Origin: a virus
Direction: 5' to 3' (one strand)
DNA length: 64,000 bases
Virus record (IMG/VR): IMGVR_UViG_3300032288_004702
Coordinates: 1-64,000 of that record
In this document: positions 1 to 7,334 of the stretch, in pieces
Layout of the letters: the number at the start of each line of letters is the position of its first letter
Position numbering within the stretch: position 1 is the stretch's first letter
Notes under the pieces: generated by a model
Database searches by the model: none
What the model saw: only the letters and a program-made list of their open reading frames with translations
What the model was told of the DNA's origin: nothing
Position numbers and translations under genes: made by a program

Positions 1-1036
1 AAAGTATTAGATTGCTTTTTGCAATCTTCTGCTTGGTATTTAGGTCGTCCCTATCGAGAAGCTCTTTCAGTTTGAGGAGAGCAAGCCCCTCTGGAGAAGC
101 TTCTTCGTCTATCTGGTGTTGCTGCGGCTCTACCTCATGAAATCCATCTTCAGAAACTTCTTTTGTATTTATTTCCGAGTATTCTTCGTACGCAATTAAA
201 TCTTCGATTGATTTTCCAGCAGACAAGTGGTCGGTTATGTCTTTATGCGATGGGCACACCCATACCTGCGCATCGCATCCAGCTTCAGTAAGTTTTTGCT
301 GGACGTCAAGCGCGTGGCGGATTCCAACTTCGTCATTATCGGCAATAATTTCAACAAGACTGCCAGCAAGTGGTTCAGTGTGCAGTTCAAGCCATTTACC
401 AGCCCCACCTGGCATGGTGGTGGCTATAAAACCGGCCTCAATAAGCGTGTCGGCGTCTTTTTCCCCCTCAACTACCCATACTGGCGCATTATATGCCTTT
501 GCTGAAATAACAGCAGGGAGATTGTAGAGGACTTTAGGAATGTCACCAAGACTGTATTCCCAGCCACCATTCCCATCCGGCTTGCGCTGGCGAAACGTCT
601 TCTTGCCGTCCTCATCCACGTAACGCAGTTTTTGGAAAAGCAAGACTCCGTTTTCATCGGTGTAGTCGTATGTTGCAACTAGTGTCTGTTTTTTCGGTGG
701 CTCAACAGGCCTTGGTGTTGATTGTCTTTGTTCTGTCCTTTTTGGCGCTAGTGTCGGCCTGCTCTCTAGTTTATTGAAATTCCCAAACTCATCTTTAGGG
801 GGCATTAGGTCGGATACGCCAAGACCAACAGCGGAGCAGATTTCTTCGACATTGCATGACATTCCCCGATGACATGTCACCAGTACTCGGCCGTCAGCCC
901 CTTGCCCAACCGAAAGCGACGGATTGGAATCGTCGTTTCTGCATGGACAGCGCGCCACCCAACCAGAACCAGCTTTTCTGACACCATCAAGCAGGCTTAA
1001 AAAATTTTCTGTCTGTGGAGATGGCGATATTGTCAT
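1..1036 (-). CDS. DNA primase with CHC-type zinc finger and TOPRIM domain (partial, runs off left edge)
   Basis: I translated this by hand; it is open from an ATG at 1036 to the window edge, so the C-terminus is missing. Residues 30-67 carry a zinc-finger-like pattern (C30-P-C32, then C55-H56 and C61) as in the DnaG/CHC2 zinc-binding domain of primases. Around residues 190-235 there is a TOPRIM signature: the EGEKDADTL motif, with acidic residues in IADNDE about 43 residues later. Between the two is a stretch seen in phage primases that synthesise RNA primers at the replication fork. Whether a helicase domain follows cannot be seen. A purine-rich GGAAG lies just before the start. It heads a minus-strand block whose upstream neighbour is the WhiB gene. 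Family assignment is firm; the exact role (primase alone or primase-helicase) is not. Confidence 0.85.
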   Translation of the reverse strand, partial: MTISPSPQTENFLSLLDGVRKAGSGWVARCPCRNDDSNPSLSVGQGADGRVLVTCHRGMSCNVEEICSAVGLGVSDLMPPKDEFGNFNKLESRPTLAPKRTEQRQSTPRPVEPPKKQTLVATYDYTDENGVLLFQKLRYVDEDGKKTFRQRKPDGNGGWEYSLGDIPKVLYNLPAVISAKAYNAPVWVVEGEKDADTLIEAGFIATTMPGGAGKWLELHTEPLAGSLVEIIADNDEVGIRHALDVQQKLTEAGCDAQVWVCPSHKDITDHLSAGKSIEDLIAYEEYSEINTKEVSEDGFHEVEPQQHQIDEEASPEGLALLKLKELLDRDDLNTKQKIAKSNLIL

Positions 1037-1052
1037 TTCTTCCGTCTTAGCA

Positions 1053-1376
1053 CTACTGGGGGAGAAGGATATTAACAGGTACGCGCGGTACTGGAATAAT
1101 ATTTAACTGCTTGCGCATCTTGTATCTCTCTCGCTCTGTTGCTCCACCCCATATTCCGAACATCTCGTGGTAAAGAGCGTAAGAAAGGCATTCAATTCTA
1201 ATTGCACATTCGGAGCAGATTTTCTTAGCAGTCTCAGTGTCCGCTTTTGCCTGTCTGTACTTTTTTGAAAACTGACCAGGCTCTGTTTTGTCGGCTAGCG
1301 GGAACCACATCTCTGGATTCTTCCCAACACATGCCCCTCCCCGTGGCAGTTCATCAATGCGACGAATAGGCGTCAT
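1053..1376 (-). CDS. WhiB-family iron-sulfur transcriptional regulator
   Basis: This 107-residue protein has the complete WhiB arrangement: a first cysteine (C16), then C54-x2-C57-x5-C63 that would hold a 4Fe-4S cluster, followed by the conserved turn FGIWGGATERER and a short basic tail. WhiB proteins bind the host principal sigma factor and DNA to activate or silence promoters; phage copies (for example in mycobacteriophage TM4) interfere with host WhiB proteins. A strong ribosome site, GGGAGG, sits about 6 bases before the ATG. It lies 16 bases upstream of the primase gene on the same strand. WhiB is found in Actinobacteria and their phages, so this gene is the best host indicator in the window. 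Confidence 0.95.
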   Translation of the reverse strand: MTPIRRIDELPRGGACVGKNPEMWFPLADKTEPGQFSKKYRQAKADTETAKKICSECAIRIECLSYALYHEMFGIWGGATERERYKMRKQLNIIPVPRVPVNILLPQ

Positions 1377-1403
1377 GTTCCCTCCCTATTTTGGCGGAAT
1401 TTA

Positions 1404-1814
1404 TTATTCCCCCGCTAATCGACTAATGTCTCGTGCAGAAAGATACACGACTGCACTGCGAATTACAAGGACTCCGTTGACATCTTCCGCAGCAACATCA
1501 ACAGCTTCCATTGGGACACCTATTCTCGCCGCTATGGCAGCTCGCGTTTTTTCAATCCGTGTCTCTTCTTCGGCGAGGTTGTCGTCATAAAAAACACTCT
1601 GGATGGGCGGTGCTGTTAGCTTCTTCAGCTCTGCCGCTTGCTCTTCCGCGCGCAAACACCACATACATGCTATTTCTTCCGAAGTAGCAGCACGCTTGCG
1701 AACATCGACATGTCCGCACTCAAGCTTATGGTTGTAGGTAAGTTGACCCCATCTACCGATTTTTTCGATAGAGATTATTTTTTTCCTTGGGGCTCGGCGT
1801 CGCTCTGTCGTCAT
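1404..1814 (-). CDS. Small protein with a CGH...CxxC zinc-binding pattern, function unknown
   Basis: The 136-residue product starts with a strongly basic segment (RRRAPRKK). It then has a cysteine/histidine pattern, CGH followed 15 residues later by CxxC (CMWC), which looks like a small zinc ribbon. The central part is a charged helix rich in Glu and Ala, and the C-terminal third, with alternating Val and Ala, looks like a compact alpha/beta unit. I do not recognise a named family. It lies between the WhiB and the histone-like gene in the same direction and is probably co-transcribed with them. A DNA- or RNA-binding accessory protein is possible but unproven. The start is an ATG at 1814; no clear ribosome site is visible. 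Confidence 0.6.
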   Translation of the reverse strand: MTTERRRAPRKKIISIEKIGRWGQLTYNHKLECGHVDVRKRAATSEEIACMWCLRAEEQAAELKKLTAPPIQSVFYDDNLAEEETRIEKTRAAIAARIGVPMEAVDVAAEDVNGVLVIRSAVVYLSARDISRLAGE

Positions 1815-1842
1815 CCGGCAAGATTTTTCTTACCGTTATTTC

Positions 1843-2301
1843 TTAGTGCTTAAAAAACTTCTTGAAGAAGCGCTTAAGGACACCATTTTTGGCGTTTAGA
1901 TTTATCTCAACCTTGTCGTTCTTGACGGAAATAAAGTCTGATGACTCCTCGTCAACCCACTCCTTGGCCCACTCGACAATTGTGTCTCGGGCGTCATCAA
2001 GGAGGTCGATTTTAATTGACTCTGTCGAATCAAGCGCCTCCATCATTTTCGCATTTAGGGATTCCATCATCTCCCCATGCATGATTTCGTGGGCCTCAAT
2101 TGAATTGACTGCTTCAAAAGCCGATTCGATTGTCTGCTTGGGCTTCTTGGGCGCCGCCTTCTTCGCAGGCGCTGCCTTCTTCGCGGGCGCCTTTTTAGCT
2201 GGCTGCTTCTTAGCTACAGCCTTCTTGGCGGGCGCCTTTTTTGCGGGTGCCTTCTTGGCTGGAGATTTCTTTGGTTGGCTTTTCTTCTTGCTATCGCTCA
2301 T
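1843..2301 (-). CDS. Histone H1-like / nucleoid-associated protein with KAPAKK repeats
   Basis: The first 55 residues of this 152-residue protein are a tandem array of short Lys-Ala-Pro-Lys units (PAKKAPAKK type, about nine copies), the low-complexity basic tail found in histone H1-like and mycobacterial HU/HupB-like proteins. The remaining ~95 residues are acidic and helical, ending in a basic cluster (RFFKKFFKH). Such tails bind DNA without sequence preference, so packaging, compaction or an effect on host nucleoid are plausible roles. I chose the ATG at 2301 rather than a TTG two codons upstream. The gene starts the leftmost minus-strand block and is divergent from the gene at 2393. The plus-strand frame over the same DNA is a Phe/Ala-rich shadow. 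Confidence 0.7.
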   Translation of the reverse strand: MSDSKKKSQPKKSPAKKAPAKKAPAKKAVAKKQPAKKAPAKKAAPAKKAAPKKPKQTIESAFEAVNSIEAHEIMHGEMMESLNAKMMEALDSTESIKIDLLDDARDTIVEWAKEWVDEESSDFISVKNDKVEINLNAKNGVLKRFFKKFFKH

Positions 2302-2315
2302 GCTCAAACACTAGC

Positions 2316-2329
2316 GCACCCATGGGTGC
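2316..2329. promoter_or_regulatory. Perfect 14-bp palindrome in divergent intergenic region (operator candidate)
   Basis: GCACCCATGGGTGC is an exact inverted repeat. It lies 15-28 bases upstream of the histone-like gene and about 65 bases upstream of the gene at 2393. A symmetric site here is what a dimeric repressor would use, but no cognate regulator can be assigned. Confidence 0.35.
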
Positions 2330-2380
2330 CGTGTGTGAAAAGAGGTTTATTTCTTTACCTTAAAATATAGACGCACAAAC

Positions 2381-2386
2381 TAGAAT
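2381..2386 (+). promoter_or_regulatory. TAGAAT -10 element, possible leaderless start for the gene at 2393
   Basis: TAGAAT lies 6 bases before the ATG at 2393, and no ribosome-binding sequence lies between. Initiation at this element would place the transcript start at the A of the start codon, as in leaderless actinobacterial mRNAs. A second AT-rich hexamer, TAAAAT, lies at 2361-2366. Confidence 0.35.
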
Positions 2387-2392
2387 CTGCCC

Positions 2393-3031
2393 ATGGAGCA
2401 GTATGTCAATGATTTTAGCAAAATGGCCCTGGCTCTTACGTCTGCCCAGATGGCAAAAGATGATGCAGTCCAGGAGCATGGGGTTGGCGAGGAGCTGGCA
2501 ATCCACTTTCTAGCGTGGGTAGATGATGGCCTGATTGCAATCTGCCAAATGAACGCCGAAACAGTCAAGCTCGAGCCGGAAATAAGATTCAACAGGTGTA
2601 AAGACTTGTGTAAAATTATGCGCAAAGACATGTGGGCGAGCGCCATAACAATGGTTTCCGAGGGCTACTGCTCTTTGGACTCCTCAAAAACCCACGACAT
2701 GGACCTGTCAATTGCCTTTGCCGACCCCAAAATGCCGGTCTATGAATGCATAACAATCTCACACGTCTCAATAGAAGAAGAAACGGGCCATATAGCTCCG
2801 GTTTCAATGGTTGCGGCACCATACAAGGTCGGCGTAGGCAGGAAGGTTCAATGGAAAGAGGTTTTGGTGTATCCAGAAAAGGCCGAGGAACACACCAAAC
2901 AGGCTAAATACCCGTCAATGCTGAAGAGGGTAATGCAAATGACCCCGAACGACGGAATCAGCGATGAAAGCCTCTTGGAAACATCGCAAAAAATAGCCAA
3001 TTTAGGCTTTGTTGTGCAAAGTATTATTTAG
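2393..3031 (+). CDS. Phage protein of unknown function
   Basis: The product has 212 residues, is mildly acidic, and has no signal peptide, membrane segment or motif I recognise. The first half looks like a helical bundle with Met, Ala and Glu; the second half has alternating strand-like stretches. It is the first gene of a plus-strand group that leads, through a small cysteine-containing protein, into the ribonucleotide reductase gene, so an early or metabolic role is more likely than a structural one. It has no ribosome site, and the -10-like TAGAAT just upstream suggests a leaderless message. Confidence 0.6.
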   Translation: MEQYVNDFSKMALALTSAQMAKDDAVQEHGVGEELAIHFLAWVDDGLIAICQMNAETVKLEPEIRFNRCKDLCKIMRKDMWASAITMVSEGYCSLDSSKTHDMDLSIAFADPKMPVYECITISHVSIEEETGHIAPVSMVAAPYKVGVGRKVQWKEVLVYPEKAEEHTKQAKYPSMLKRVMQMTPNDGISDESLLETSQKIANLGFVVQSII

Positions 3032-3043
3032 TAAACTTTATAT

Positions 3044-3379
3044 ATGAACCCGTTTTATACTAGCCCTGGATTCGGCGAAATATCAATATTTGAAGACGGG
3101 CTTAATGGCGTCAAGATTTCACGTGCGGACCGACTGCCGTGCCCCGTGTGTGGACACCCAACGGGAGACTGCACTGGCGACAGTGCGCCATTGTCTCCAG
3201 AAAAAGTTTGGGGATACAACACAAACTCATCGCTTGATGATTCGGTGAGTTATTATTTCGAAGAAGATTATGTAGAAGAGCGAGAAATTGCTCCGGGAAT
3301 AATCACAAAAGTGGTTATCCACAAGAGAGGAAAAAACATCCCTCTCTCTGAAGCCAAAAAATTGGGGCTCGTAAAATAA
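3044..3379 (+). CDS. Small protein with a CPVC...C zinc-binding knuckle, function unknown
   Basis: The product has 111 residues. Near residues 33-43 the sequence CPVCGHPTGDC gives three cysteines and a histidine in a tight turn, as in zinc knuckles or rubredoxin-like turns. The second half is acidic and then basic, with a short amphipathic tail (LSEAKKLGLVK). Similar small proteins are common in phage early regions, but I cannot name the family with confidence. It starts 12 bases after the preceding gene and about 90 bases before the ribonucleotide reductase gene. A TAAACT hexamer lies 6 bases before the ATG. Confidence 0.55.
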   Translation: MNPFYTSPGFGEISIFEDGLNGVKISRADRLPCPVCGHPTGDCTGDSAPLSPEKVWGYNTNSSLDDSVSYYFEEDYVEEREIAPGIITKVVIHKRGKNIPLSEAKKLGLVK

Positions 3380-3469
3380 ATCTCATCGTCTCTCGACTTT
3401 TTCTGTATTTGTTCTTGCGCTAAACTCTTTCTCTCGCGTCATCACACGACCTACTTAAGACAGGAAATC

Positions 3470-5395
3470 ATGAGCATTATTGATAACGAATTTGTTGCGT
3501 CCTACTCGAATCGACCAGTTCCGTGGGGTTTTAACGGAATGGGTGAAATCGTTTTTCTTCGCACCTATAGCAGAACAAAAGACGATGGCTCGATTGAGAC
3601 ATGGGGCGAAACAATCCAGCGGGTTATCAATGGCGCTGTTGAAATTGGAGTCCCATATACGAGAGCAGAAGCAGAAGAGCTTTTTGACCATATGTACAAC
3701 CTGCGCTGCTCAATGAGCGGTCGCGCTCTGTGGCAGTTGGGCACATCGATGGTTTCACGTTTTGGCGGAGCATCTCTCAACAACTGCTACTTCACAAATA
3801 TTGAAAAGATTGAAGACTTTGAGTTTCTTTTCGATTACTTAATGCTTGGAGGTGGAGTCGGATTTTCCGTAGAGCGCTCAAAGATTCACGATTTGCCCAA
3901 AGTAAAAACTGGTGTGACAATTACGCACGAGCGGACAAACGATGCAGACATTATTGTTCCTGATAGTCGCACTGGGTGGCGCCGACTGCTTCATAGCGTG
4001 CTTAAGTCGTATTTTGATACCGGAAAGTCGTTTAGCTACTCGACAATTTTGATTCGCGAATTTGGTGCGCCGCTGAAGACTTTCGGCGGAACGGCATCCG
4101 GTCCTGGGGCTCTAATTGAGGGCATCACCGACATTTGCAAAGTTCTCGATAATCGAGTTGGGAAAAAGCTGAGGTCAGTAGATGTTTTGGATATTTGTAA
4201 CATTATTGGTCGCATTGTTGTGTCCGGCTCGTCTAGGCGGTCCGCGCAAATAGCAATGGGTGACCCAGATGATGTGCTCTTCCTGCGCGCAAAAAACTGG
4301 GGTTCTGGCAACATTCCTGGGTGGAGAGCCAATAGTAATAACTCTCTTTATGCAGATGGCTGGGATGAGATGCCCAATGAATTGTGGCGTGGATATGACG
4401 GTTCTGGTGAGCCGTATGGCCTGGTTAACCGCAAACTAGCGCGCACATACGGAAGATTGGGGGAGAAGCGTCCCGACCCAACAATTGAAGGCTTCAACCC
4501 ATGTGCAGAAATTGGTCTAGCGGACGGCGAGTCGTGCAATCTTGCAACAATATTTTTGCCGAATGTTGAGTCACTTCCACAGCTTCTCTCCATATCACGA
4601 CTTCTTTACATGACGCAGAAGCAAATCACCAGATTGCCGTACCCGTACGAGAAGACAACATCAATCGTTAAGCAGAACGCTCGTCTCGGCCAGAGCATCA
4701 CTGGGGTTCTGCAAGCCACAGAGCAGCAGATTGAGTGGCTTGATGCGACATATAAGTACCTGAGAGACCTTGATGCTGAGTACTCAGCAGCAAACGGGTT
4801 CCCTGAGTCGGTAAGAATGACGACAGTTCAGCCGTCGGGAACGCTTTCCCTTCTTCCTGGCGTAACGCCCGGAATCCACCCAGCGTTTGCCCCCTACTAC
4901 ATCCGCCGTGTTCGTTTTGGTTCAGCCGACCCGCTTGTTGACGCCTGCCGCAAGCGTGGCTACAAGGTCGTATGGGATATCGGAATCGACGGTCGTGAAG
5001 ACCACACTAGATATGTCGTTGAATTCCCATGCATGTCGCCAGAGGGCTCAACGATGGCTAGCGAAATGACCGCCGTACAGCAGCTCGAATGGGTTAAGAA
5101 AATGCAGACCGAGTGGGCAGATAACGCTGTTTCGGTTACTGTGTATTACCGAAAAGAAGAGCTAGACAGCATCAAGGAATGGCTGTCAAAGAACTACGAC
5201 AAGAGCGTGAAGTCTGTTTCTTTCCTACTACACAGTGACCACAACTTTGTTCTCCCCCCATACGAGGAAATCAGCAAAGATGCTTACGACAAAATGGTTT
5301 CAAAGATTGATTTCTCCATTCCGCTTGTTCAGTCTCGATTCGACGGAGAGCTGGACATGGACAATTGCGCCACAGGAGCCTGTCCTGTAAAGTAA
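3470..5395 (+). CDS. nrdJ: Adenosylcobalamin-dependent (class II) ribonucleoside triphosphate reductase
   Basis: This 641-residue enzyme would reduce ribonucleotides to deoxyribonucleotides for phage DNA synthesis, using vitamin B12 as radical source. The residues expected in the monomeric Lactobacillus leichmannii-type enzyme are present: C106 in LNNCYF, the thiyl-radical cysteine C345 in NPCAEI, C356 exactly 11 residues later (as in C408/C419 of the model enzyme), and a C-terminal redox pair C633/C638 in CATGACPVK (five apart, as in C731/C736). The glycine-rich GGGVGFSV and PSGTLSLLPG loops are also there. It is about 100 residues shorter than the 739-residue model enzyme, with most of the loss between C106 and C345 and before the C-terminal pair. 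The start is supported by AGGAAA before the ATG. An HNH gene and a tRNA follow directly. Confidence 0.95.
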   Translation: MSIIDNEFVASYSNRPVPWGFNGMGEIVFLRTYSRTKDDGSIETWGETIQRVINGAVEIGVPYTRAEAEELFDHMYNLRCSMSGRALWQLGTSMVSRFGGASLNNCYFTNIEKIEDFEFLFDYLMLGGGVGFSVERSKIHDLPKVKTGVTITHERTNDADIIVPDSRTGWRRLLHSVLKSYFDTGKSFSYSTILIREFGAPLKTFGGTASGPGALIEGITDICKVLDNRVGKKLRSVDVLDICNIIGRIVVSGSSRRSAQIAMGDPDDVLFLRAKNWGSGNIPGWRANSNNSLYADGWDEMPNELWRGYDGSGEPYGLVNRKLARTYGRLGEKRPDPTIEGFNPCAEIGLADGESCNLATIFLPNVESLPQLLSISRLLYMTQKQITRLPYPYEKTTSIVKQNARLGQSITGVLQATEQQIEWLDATYKYLRDLDAEYSAANGFPESVRMTTVQPSGTLSLLPGVTPGIHPAFAPYYIRRVRFGSADPLVDACRKRGYKVVWDIGIDGREDHTRYVVEFPCMSPEGSTMASEMTAVQQLEWVKKMQTEWADNAVSVTVYYRKEELDSIKEWLSKNYDKSVKSVSFLLHSDHNFVLPPYEEISKDAYDKMVSKIDFSIPLVQSRFDGELDMDNCATGACPVK

Positions 5396-5400
5396 TTGGC

Positions 5401-5907
5401 ATGTCCAAAAACATGTCCATGGAAGATAGGTTCTTCCAGAAGGTGCGGAAAACAGATTCATGCTGGCTTTGGACTGGCGCGCTCAACTCGCGTGGCTACG
5501 GGGCATTTGGCGTTAATGGGAAATCCGTTAGTGCCCATAGGTACTCGTATGAAACGTACGTAGGGCCCATACCGGAAGGCATGGTTGTTTGCCATTCTTG
5601 TGATATTCGCAACTGTGTCAACCCGCAGCACCTGTGGGTTGGGTCGACTGCAGATAACAATAAGGACATGTTTCAAAAAGAAAGAAACGGCTCCTCAACA
5701 AGAAGACAAACGCACTGCAGAAGGGGCCATGACTTTTCTGAATACGGCGTATATGAAAGAAAACGCAAGGACGGCACTATCGATAGATTTTGTCGGGAGT
5801 GCAAAAGAATCTCTTCTGAAAAACGACGCAATAGCCCTGAGACGCGCGAGGCATATCTCGCATACCAGCGTGAATACCAAAGAAAATATTACCGCCGGGA
5901 TAGGTAG
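5401..5907 (+). CDS. HNH homing-type endonuclease
   Basis: The 168-residue protein has the layout of free-standing phage HNH homing endonucleases. The N-terminal CWLWTGALNSRGYG and AHRYSYE segments are followed by the catalytic core VCHSC, then NCVNPQHL, giving the H, N and H residues plus a zinc-binding set of cysteines. A second cysteine group (CRRGHDF, then CRECKR) precedes a basic, tyrosine-rich tail. Such enzymes nick or cut a target allele and promote their own spread. It starts 5 bases after the reductase stop and ends 6 bases before a tRNA gene, a typical position for an invading homing gene beside a conserved gene. Several in-frame ATGs exist (5401, 5413, 5419); I chose the first one outside the reductase. 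Confidence 0.9.
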   Translation: MSKNMSMEDRFFQKVRKTDSCWLWTGALNSRGYGAFGVNGKSVSAHRYSYETYVGPIPEGMVVCHSCDIRNCVNPQHLWVGSTADNNKDMFQKERNGSSTRRQTHCRRGHDFSEYGVYERKRKDGTIDRFCRECKRISSEKRRNSPETREAYLAYQREYQRKYYRRDR

Positions 5908-5913
5908 CTTCTG

Positions 5914-5989
<76 letters not shown>

Positions 5990-5994
5990 CTTTC

Positions 5995-6000
5995 TATAAG
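5995..6000 (+). promoter_or_regulatory. TATAAG -10-like element before the gene at 6009
   Basis: TATAAG ends 8 bases before the ATG at 6009, directly after the tRNA, with no ribosome site in between. It may drive a leaderless message. Processing from the tRNA transcript is the alternative. Confidence 0.3.
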
Positions 6001-6008
6001 ATAGCAGA

Positions 6009-6374
6009 ATGAAAGAGTACATAAATTCTGACCCAGAATTTCAGAACATTCTCGACCGTTTTGCCGACAACATTCCGGCACGGATAGATTGCGGTTATGG
6101 CTGGGCAGGCCTAATCAGGGAGTGCGATGAGACGCTATTTTCTCTTGACCCAAATTACGAAATTGCGCAGATAAAAGAGAAGTTCGGCGGGCTTAGGTTT
6201 TACTTCAATCCGACCGACATGAATCAGTACAGCAAACTTAACTCTATCGTGATGGCCATAGAAGAGAAATCTCTAGAGACCTGCGAGGAGTGTGGAGAGC
6301 CCGGGTACCGGAGACGCCGGCACGACACTGGATATATGTATACGTCGTGCGACGAACACGAAAACAGAGGCTAA
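6009..6374 (+). CDS. Small phage protein with FGGLRFYF motif and C-terminal zinc-ribbon-like cysteines
   Basis: The product has 121 residues. The middle contains IKEKFGGLRFYF, a segment I recall from many small uncharacterised phage proteins. The C-terminus has CEECG, then CDEH about 20 residues later, a CxxC/CxxH zinc-ribbon pattern. The N-terminal part (IPARIDCGYGWAGLIRECDE) looks like a folded helical unit. Its function is unknown. It is the last gene of the left plus-strand group and converges on the minus-strand capsid block. It has no ribosome site, and the upstream TATAAG suggests a separate promoter. Confidence 0.65.
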   Translation: MKEYINSDPEFQNILDRFADNIPARIDCGYGWAGLIRECDETLFSLDPNYEIAQIKEKFGGLRFYFNPTDMNQYSKLNSIVMAIEEKSLETCEECGEPGYRRRRHDTGYMYTSCDEHENRG

Positions 6375-6500
6375 CTATTCCCACATTTCAGGGTTGGGGT
6401 GCCTCGATGCCCGCCTAAGCCCAATGGATACTCTTGCGGCCATAAACGAGCCAACAAGAAGAGTGACAAACGTAATTAGTCTACTTACTTTTGGTTTCAC
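6375..6500 (-). CDS. Possible 41-residue single-span membrane protein
   Basis: A short frame starting at a GTG overlaps the end of the preceding gene by 20 bases and has GGTGG about 8 bases before the start. It encodes one hydrophobic stretch (LITFVTLLVGSFMAARV) followed by a basic tail ending in PEMWE. Positive residues after the membrane span would suggest a cytoplasmic C-terminus. The coding case rests only on the hydrophobic span and the position at the end of the operon, so this is tentative. Confidence 0.3.
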   Translation of the reverse strand: MKPKVSRLITFVTLLVGSFMAARVSIGLRRASRHPNPEMWE

Positions 6501-6936
6501 GTATTGGACCACCGGTAACCCATGCCCTACATGTGCGCTCTGATGCACACTTAAAGTCAAATGCTTCGCAATAACCAAGCTCTCCAGCGGAGTCTATTGC
6601 ATCCCATTCATCCTGTCGCTCATCGCCGACCAGTCCGGACTTAATGCATGACTTCATTTCTGGGGTAACAATAAATACAGCACAGTTACCGCAACGCTGC
6701 TTCTTTGCTTCGGATTCAGACACATCCCATTCCTTAGCCATTTTTGCCCAGTACTCTTCGTTAGGTTCAGAAGGATTTAACGGTCCGTAGTCAGCCACGG
6801 CAATAGATTTTTTTCTATTTTCTAGATTTACGGCTATGTCTTTTGTGGCTGTCGGGCATGATTCTGGGTCTGCCTTTGCCTCTATGCGAAAACCATTAAT
6901 TGGCCCGGTGTACGAACCCCATCTAATATCTGTCAT
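6481..6936 (-). CDS. Cysteine-rich protein with CGNC...GYC...C motif, probably iron-sulfur or disulfide domain
   Basis: The 151-residue product has a C-terminal domain with QRCGNC, then a cysteine in MKSC, then GYCEAFDFKC and RTC before an AWVTGGP ending. The spacing resembles the small high-potential-iron-protein-like cysteine modules (C-x2-C ... C ... C) in structural proteins of marine and freshwater phages; a related CANC...C motif occurs in the 2977-residue protein at residue 372. The N-terminal half is polar. I chose the ATG at 6936, which overlaps the nuclease stop codon (ATGA) and has GGAGG 10 bases upstream, over a TTG at 6954. It is the distal gene of the capsid block. A virion location is possible; the cluster is inferred. 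Confidence 0.65.
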   Translation of the reverse strand: MTDIRWGSYTGPINGFRIEAKADPESCPTATKDIAVNLENRKKSIAVADYGPLNPSEPNEEYWAKMAKEWDVSESEAKKQRCGNCAVFIVTPEMKSCIKSGLVGDERQDEWDAIDSAGELGYCEAFDFKCASERTCRAWVTGGPIRETKSK

Positions 6937-7334
6937 TTTCTGAATTCCTCCCAAGTCTTGTCGCCGACACCAAAATAGGCACGCGCATAACCAGAGGACA
7001 CTATATCCGAGTTGAGACAGGCAGTCAGCTCCGACTTTACGTCTTTGTCGGAGTAAACCATTGCCAGTATTCTGCCGTATTTGTCATCTTTGCCAGCGAT
7101 TGTGTTGATAAACACTTCACTATGTCTAGTTGCCCAGTCTGAGGTGAATGATTTTGCCTTCATTCCAAGCTCTTTTTCAGCGAGGTCTTTTGTTCTTGAT
7201 TCCGGGGTGTTGACCCCATATAGCCTAACCCTGGCCTTATGGTGGATATTAAAGCCAAGGTCAATCATTACATCCAGAGTGTCGCCATCAATTACTTTCA
7301 AGACCCGCGCAGAGTACCAAAACTGCTCAGCCAT
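6933..7334 (-). CDS. Staphylococcal nuclease-like (SNase/thermonuclease) endonuclease
   Basis: The 133-residue protein is a compact SNase domain of the OB-fold calcium-dependent nuclease family. It has the calcium-binding IDGDTLDV, the conserved RLYGVNTPE with catalytic Arg and Glu, and KYGRILA with the second catalytic Arg. Length and motif order match the minimal domain. There is no signal peptide, so it should act in the cytoplasm or in the virion. Roles could be degradation of host DNA or processing of phage DNA. It overlaps the upstream gene by 8 bases and the downstream gene by 4 bases, so all three are translated as one unit at the end of the capsid operon. Confidence 0.93.
   Translation of the reverse strand: MAEQFWYSARVLKVIDGDTLDVMIDLGFNIHHKARVRLYGVNTPESRTKDLAEKELGMKAKSFTSDWATRHSEVFINTIAGKDDKYGRILAMVYSDKDVKSELTACLNSDIVSSGYARAYFGVGDKTWEEFRK

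Noticed and set aside
2140-2290. Tandem-repeat DNA that might be read as a CRISPR-like or regulatory array
   Set aside because: The repeats are in-frame codon repeats of the lysine/alanine/proline tail, with no spacers of constant length.
1862-2314. Long plus-strand frame opposite the histone-like gene
   Set aside because: It mirrors the KAPAKK repeat as a Phe/Ala-rich run with no plausible protein features; the minus-strand reading is clearly the coding one.
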